6,222 nucleotides of DNA, from the NCBI GenBank assembly GCA_002170285.1, contig NHFB01000016.1, forward strand, positions 10,199-16,420. Direction: 5' to 3'. This document shows, in pieces, positions 6,183-6,222 of this stretch. Every line of letters starts with the position of its first letter. The stretch's first letter is position 1. The stretch comes from Betaproteobacteria bacterium TMED100. Its GTDB lineage: Bacteria > Pseudomonadota > Gammaproteobacteria > Burkholderiales > Burkholderiaceae_A. The notes beneath the pieces are model-generated. The model did not search any database and had not been told where the DNA came from. It saw only the letters and a list, made by a program, of their open reading frames with translations. Both the position numbers and the translations under genes were made by a program.

Positions 6183-6222
6183 ATGAAGTTTATTTTCATT
6201 TCACTTTTTTTTTCTCTTTCAT
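6183..6222 (+). CDS. start of a probable exported protein (3' end outside window)
   Basis: From the ATG at 6183 the frame is open to the window edge and reads MKFIFISLFFSLS. One Lys followed by an unbroken hydrophobic stretch is typical of the n- and h-regions of a Sec signal peptide or a first membrane helix. Only 13 codons are visible, so nothing can be said about the mature protein. It starts 22 bp after the stop of the small membrane protein on the same strand. No Shine-Dalgarno sequence is seen, as for most starts here. The T-rich codons include a run of nine T at 6205-6213. In such A/T-rich DNA a short open stretch encoding Phe/Leu/Ile can also arise by chance. Confidence 0.42.
   Translation, partial: MKFIFISLFFSLS

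Noticed and set aside
6205..6213. Run of nine T in the putative signal peptide as a phase-variation tract
   Set aside because: Similar A or T runs occur throughout this A/T-rich window, and nothing else points to contingency switching.
6143..6220. Minus-strand open frame entering from the right edge and ending inside the 79-residue gene
   Set aside because: It is short, Lys-rich low-complexity sequence with no recognisable ending, and it overlaps two better supported plus-strand frames.

Overview
The window is strongly AT-rich and densely coded. Its most diagnostic gene, the 3' part of an ABC-F ATPase, matches proteobacterial Uup very closely in the inter-domain linker (IRQGIKARRTRNEGRV). 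Together with the CoA-acylating methylmalonate-semialdehyde dehydrogenase and the A/T-biased codons, this suggests a low-GC gammaproteobacterium, or less likely a betaproteobacterium, possibly of a streamlined marine type. That placement is inference. No mobile element, CRISPR array, tRNA or rRNA is visible.

Layout: (1) positions 1-1110, plus strand: C-terminal part of Uup, with its start outside the window. (2) 1111-1141: a 31-bp convergent gap with a weak A/T-only hairpin. (3) 1142-2671, minus strand: mmsA-type dehydrogenase. (4) 2672-2926: a 255-bp gap holding the mmsA leader and the end of the next transcript, with a three-copy TTAACT/AGTTAA inverted-repeat cluster. (5) 2927-5813, minus strand: a two-gene unit of a 36-residue-repeat coiled-coil protein followed, 7 bp later, by a soluble GAF-GAF-PAS-class III nucleotidyl cyclase with a C-terminal TPR-like tail. 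(6) 5814-5920: a short divergent promoter region. (7) 5921-6160, plus strand: a small protein with one C-terminal membrane segment. (8) 6183-6222, plus strand: the first 13 codons of a probable exported protein that runs off the edge.

The part that reads as a system is the minus-strand pair. The cyclase has every residue expected of an active class IIIb adenylyl cyclase. Its second GAF domain carries a complete NKFDE cyclic-nucleotide-binding motif, and the first carries a degenerate one. This is the architecture of cyanobacterial CyaB1-type enzymes, whose product cAMP acts back on the GAF region. The upstream partner is almost entirely a 4.5-copy, 36-residue helical repeat and may be a scaffold or localisation factor for the cyclase. 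That role is inference from gene order only. Uup and mmsA look like ordinary housekeeping or catabolic neighbours.
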